NCBI GenBank assembly: GCA_035476815.1
Contig: DATILD010000009.1
Location: forward strand, 62,001 to 126,000
Direction of reading: 5' to 3'
From: Methylibium sp035476815
GTDB lineage: Bacteria > Pseudomonadota > Gammaproteobacteria > Burkholderiales > Burkholderiaceae_C
Length of the DNA stretch: 64,000 bases
Position 1 is the stretch's first letter. Each line of letters begins with the position of its first letter. Of this stretch, positions 62,170-64,000 are shown in pieces. The notes under the pieces are model-generated. The model searched no databases, was not told where the DNA came from, and was given only the letters and a program-made list of their open reading frames with translations. The position numbers were made by a program, and so were the translations under genes.

Positions 62170-63252
62170 TCAGGCCGGCTGCGGCGCCTTCAGGCGCAGC
62201 GCGTCGTAGAGCACGGCCATCCGTTCCATCTGGGCGCGGCGCGAGGCGCGCCTGACCGCCAGGTCGCGGTTGCGGCGGCCGAGCGCCTGCGCGGCCGCCG
62301 CATCGTCGTGCAGCCGGCACAGCGCCGCCGCCAGCGCCGTGGCGTCGCGCGGCGGCACGAGCCACTCGGGCTCGATCCAGGCGCGGTTGGCGGGCAGGTC
62401 GCTGGCGACCACCGGCAGGCCACAGGCCAGGCTCTCGAGCATCGCGACCGAGGTCGCGTCGCTGGAAGGCACGCTGACCGAGACGCGCGAACGCTGCAGC
62501 ATCGCGATCATCGACGCGTCGCCGACGCGGCCGAGGAAGCGCGCGCTGTCGCCGAGTCCGAGCGTCGCCGCCTGCGCACGCAGCGCCGCCTCGTCGGGCC
62601 CGCCGCCGAGCAGGTGCAGCAGCGCGCCGGCCGCCGGCCGCTCGGCGCGCAACCGCGCGAAGGCCTCGAGCACCGTGCCGATGTTGTAGTTGGGTTCCCA
62701 GCTGCGCAGGCTCGCGATCTCGAAGCCCTCGGCCGGCTTGCCGGGCTTGAAGCGCTCGGTGTCCGCCCCCCACAGCACCTCCTCGCAGCGCGCCTTCGTG
62801 CCGTAGCGTGCCACCTCGGCCAGCACGTCCTGCGAGTCGGCGGTGACGAGCGCGGCGCGCTGCAGCGACCAGCCGACCAGCGCCGACATCACGCCGCCGC
62901 GCAGGCCCCTCTCGCGCGGCGTGACCAGCAGGTCCGAGCCCCAGGCCGTCAGCACCACCGGCACCTGCGGGCCCAGACCGCAGGCCGCCGCCCACAGGCC
63001 GTAGGAGGTGACGTAATGGCCGTGCACCCACTGCGGCGCGACGCGCTTGGCGACGCGCGTGACCTCGGGCAGCGCGAGCAGCCAGCCGCGCGCGTCGCCG
63101 CCGGGGCGGATGCTGATCACGTCGCTGGCGCCCAGCACCTCGGCCGGCCGGCGGGTCGCGACCACGCAGTCGAAGCCGCGCGACGCGATCTCGCGCACCC
63201 AGCGCTGGGTGTGGATGCTGCTCGCGTCGGCAAAGAACAGGATGCGCTTCAT
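62170..63252 (-). CDS. GT4 glycosyltransferase
   Basis: A 360-aa GT-B glycosyltransferase of family GT4. The N-terminal half has ILFFADASSIHTQRW and VVLTAWGSDLLVTP; the C-terminal half has the donor-binding FLGRVGDASMIAMLQ and the SDATSVAMLESLACGLPVVAS motif with its conserved Glu. It lies 10 nt before the GT2 gene. The start at MKRILFFADAS is preceded by the repeat hairpin at 63258-63297, which covers the Shine-Dalgarno. The donor sugar cannot be read. Confidence 0.9.
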   Translation of the reverse strand: MKRILFFADASSIHTQRWVREIASRGFDCVVATRRPAEVLGASDVISIRPGGDARGWLLALPEVTRVAKRVAPQWVHGHYVTSYGLWAAACGLGPQVPVVLTAWGSDLLVTPRERGLRGGVMSALVGWSLQRAALVTADSQDVLAEVARYGTKARCEEVLWGADTERFKPGKPAEGFEIASLRSWEPNYNIGTVLEAFARLRAERPAAGALLHLLGGGPDEAALRAQAATLGLGDSARFLGRVGDASMIAMLQRSRVSVSVPSSDATSVAMLESLACGLPVVASDLPANRAWIEPEWLVPPRDATALAAALCRLHDDAAAAQALGRRNRDLAVRRASRRAQMERMAVLYDALRLKAPQPA

Positions 63253-63409
63253 GACAGCCCCTCGCCTGAGGTGTACCTCAGGCGATCCCCCGAGGGGAGT
63301 GAGTGCCGCGGCTCCATGCCCGCCTGCGCGGGCATGGACGGCACGAACGGCAGCCGCGTCTCGCGGCTGCGTGGGGCCGGCTTGGGGCGGCCCGGCGCTC
63401 GGCCCGCGC
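63253..63409 (-). repeat. Intercistronic repeat with Shine-Dalgarno hairpin, GT4
   Basis: 157 bp between the acyltransferase and the GT4. It shares 28 identical bases (63380-63407) with 59052-59079. A two-level hairpin lies 5 nt upstream of the ATG: outer CCCCTC (63258-63263) with GAGGGG (63292-63297), inner CGCCTGAGGT (63263-63272) with ACCTCAGGCG (63275-63284). A further palindromic block, ATGCCCGCCTGCGCGGGCAT, occupies 63316-63335. Confidence 0.65.
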
Positions 63410-64000
63410 TCATACGCCGCGCACCCAGGCTTCGTAGGCGGCTCGCGCCGGCTCGCCGTACTCGGCCGCATGGGCCTCGATCCAGCCGCGGTCGAGCTCG
63501 CGGGTGTCGCCGACCACCCGGGCCGGCTGGCCCTCGACGATCGCGAAGTCCGGCACCTCGCCGCTGACGAAGCTGTGGGCCTTGACCAGCACCCCGCGGC
63601 CGAGCCGCGCGCCCGGCGCGATCGTGCTGTGCGGGCCGATGAAGCTCCACGCGCCGAGGGACGTGGCGGCGCGCTGCAGCCCGGCCGGTGTCGTATGACC
63701 GTAGTAGGCCTCGCGCTCGAGCCGCAGCGCGAGATGGCTCGAGTGCGTCAGCACCGACACGAAGTTGGTGATCTGGCAGCCGGTCGCTATCGCCAGCCCG
63801 CCCGAGGCGTCGATGAAGTTGAAGTGACCGATGAACACATGGTCGCCGAGCACCAGGCCCTCGCGGCCCTCGACGCGGGTGTGGCTGCTGATGCGGCTGA
63901 GCGGCCGCGGCGTGCCGTCGCCGCTGGCCTGGCCGTAGACCATGCGCGGCCCGGTCAGCCGCTGCCACAGCCGCGCGAGGGGGTGCAGGATTGCCTTCAT
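63410..64000 (-). CDS. Hexapeptide-repeat acyltransferase
   Basis: A 196-aa left-handed beta-helix acyltransferase. Hexapeptide coils are visible in VLGDHVFIGHFNFIDASGG, IATGCQITNFVSVLTHSSH and AWSFIGPHSTIAPGARLGRG. It could acetylate an amino sugar or a sugar hydroxyl, and might provide the PglD-like N-acetylation step for the neighbouring bacillosamine-like pathway, though the pattern is not specific. The ATG is the last three bases of the window, so the gene appears complete but a start further upstream cannot be excluded. Confidence 0.82.
   Translation of the reverse strand: MKAILHPLARLWQRLTGPRMVYGQASGDGTPRPLSRISSHTRVEGREGLVLGDHVFIGHFNFIDASGGLAIATGCQITNFVSVLTHSSHLALRLEREAYYGHTTPAGLQRAATSLGAWSFIGPHSTIAPGARLGRGVLVKAHSFVSGEVPDFAIVEGQPARVVGDTRELDRGWIEAHAAEYGEPARAAYEAWVRGV

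Overview
The window comes from a very GC-rich (about 70% or more by eye) genome. Gene order and protein sequences point to a betaproteobacterium of the order Burkholderiales, probably in the Rubrivivax/Leptothrix/Methylibium neighbourhood. That placement rests on the conserved yceD-rpmF-plsX-fabH-fabD-fabG-acpP-fabF-rpoE block, the style of the small dispersed repeats and the composition; no 16S gene is present. There is no rRNA, tRNA, CRISPR array, insertion sequence or prophage that I can support.

Region 1 (1-11.7 kb) is housekeeping. A minus-strand run carries yceD, rpmF and the complete core fatty-acid synthesis operon, followed by a small membrane protein and the ECF sigma factor rpoE. 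Maf and an RsmI-like methyltransferase run divergently on the plus strand. An RhlE-type DEAD-box helicase and a WecA/MraY-family sugar-phosphate transferase follow on the minus strand.

Region 2 (11.8-41.5 kb) is an almost gapless plus-strand surface-polysaccharide locus with many ATGA or TGATG start/stop overlaps. It opens with GDP-mannose and dTDP-rhamnose supply (manC, rfbB, rfbD, rfbA, rfbC). A KpsM/KpsT/KpsE/KpsD-type ABC capsule exporter follows, then three large multi-module glycosyltransferases. Interleaved with these are five sulfotransferases of several families, an O-acetyltransferase, two SAM methyltransferases, two SGNH/GSCFA-type esterase-like proteins and one unrecognised secreted protein.

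Region 3 (41.5-51.7 kb) holds a CmcI-like methyltransferase, a double-methyltransferase fusion and a secreted GH39-like glycosidase. It also holds a sulfur set: a TSUP permease, CysQ (PAP phosphatase), CysD and a bifunctional CysN-CysC protein of the NodP/NodQ type. This set makes PAPS, the sulfate donor, and removes PAP, its by-product. Together with the five sulfotransferases it suggests that the locus makes a sulfated, methylated and acetylated capsule, which is the most interesting message of the window.

Region 4 (51.7-64 kb) has a glycosyltransferase and a single-module KpsC-like Kdo transferase on the plus strand. These converge on a minus-strand run: KpsS-like protein, WbpM/PglF-type dehydratase, PglC-type initiating transferase, DegT aminotransferase, UDP-glucose dehydrogenase, methyltransferase, ExoA-like GT2, GT4 and a hexapeptide acyltransferase. 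These supply UDP-glucuronate, an amino sugar and the lipid anchor. Intercistronic GC-rich repeats recur in front of several starts, and two of them fold over the Shine-Dalgarno sequence.
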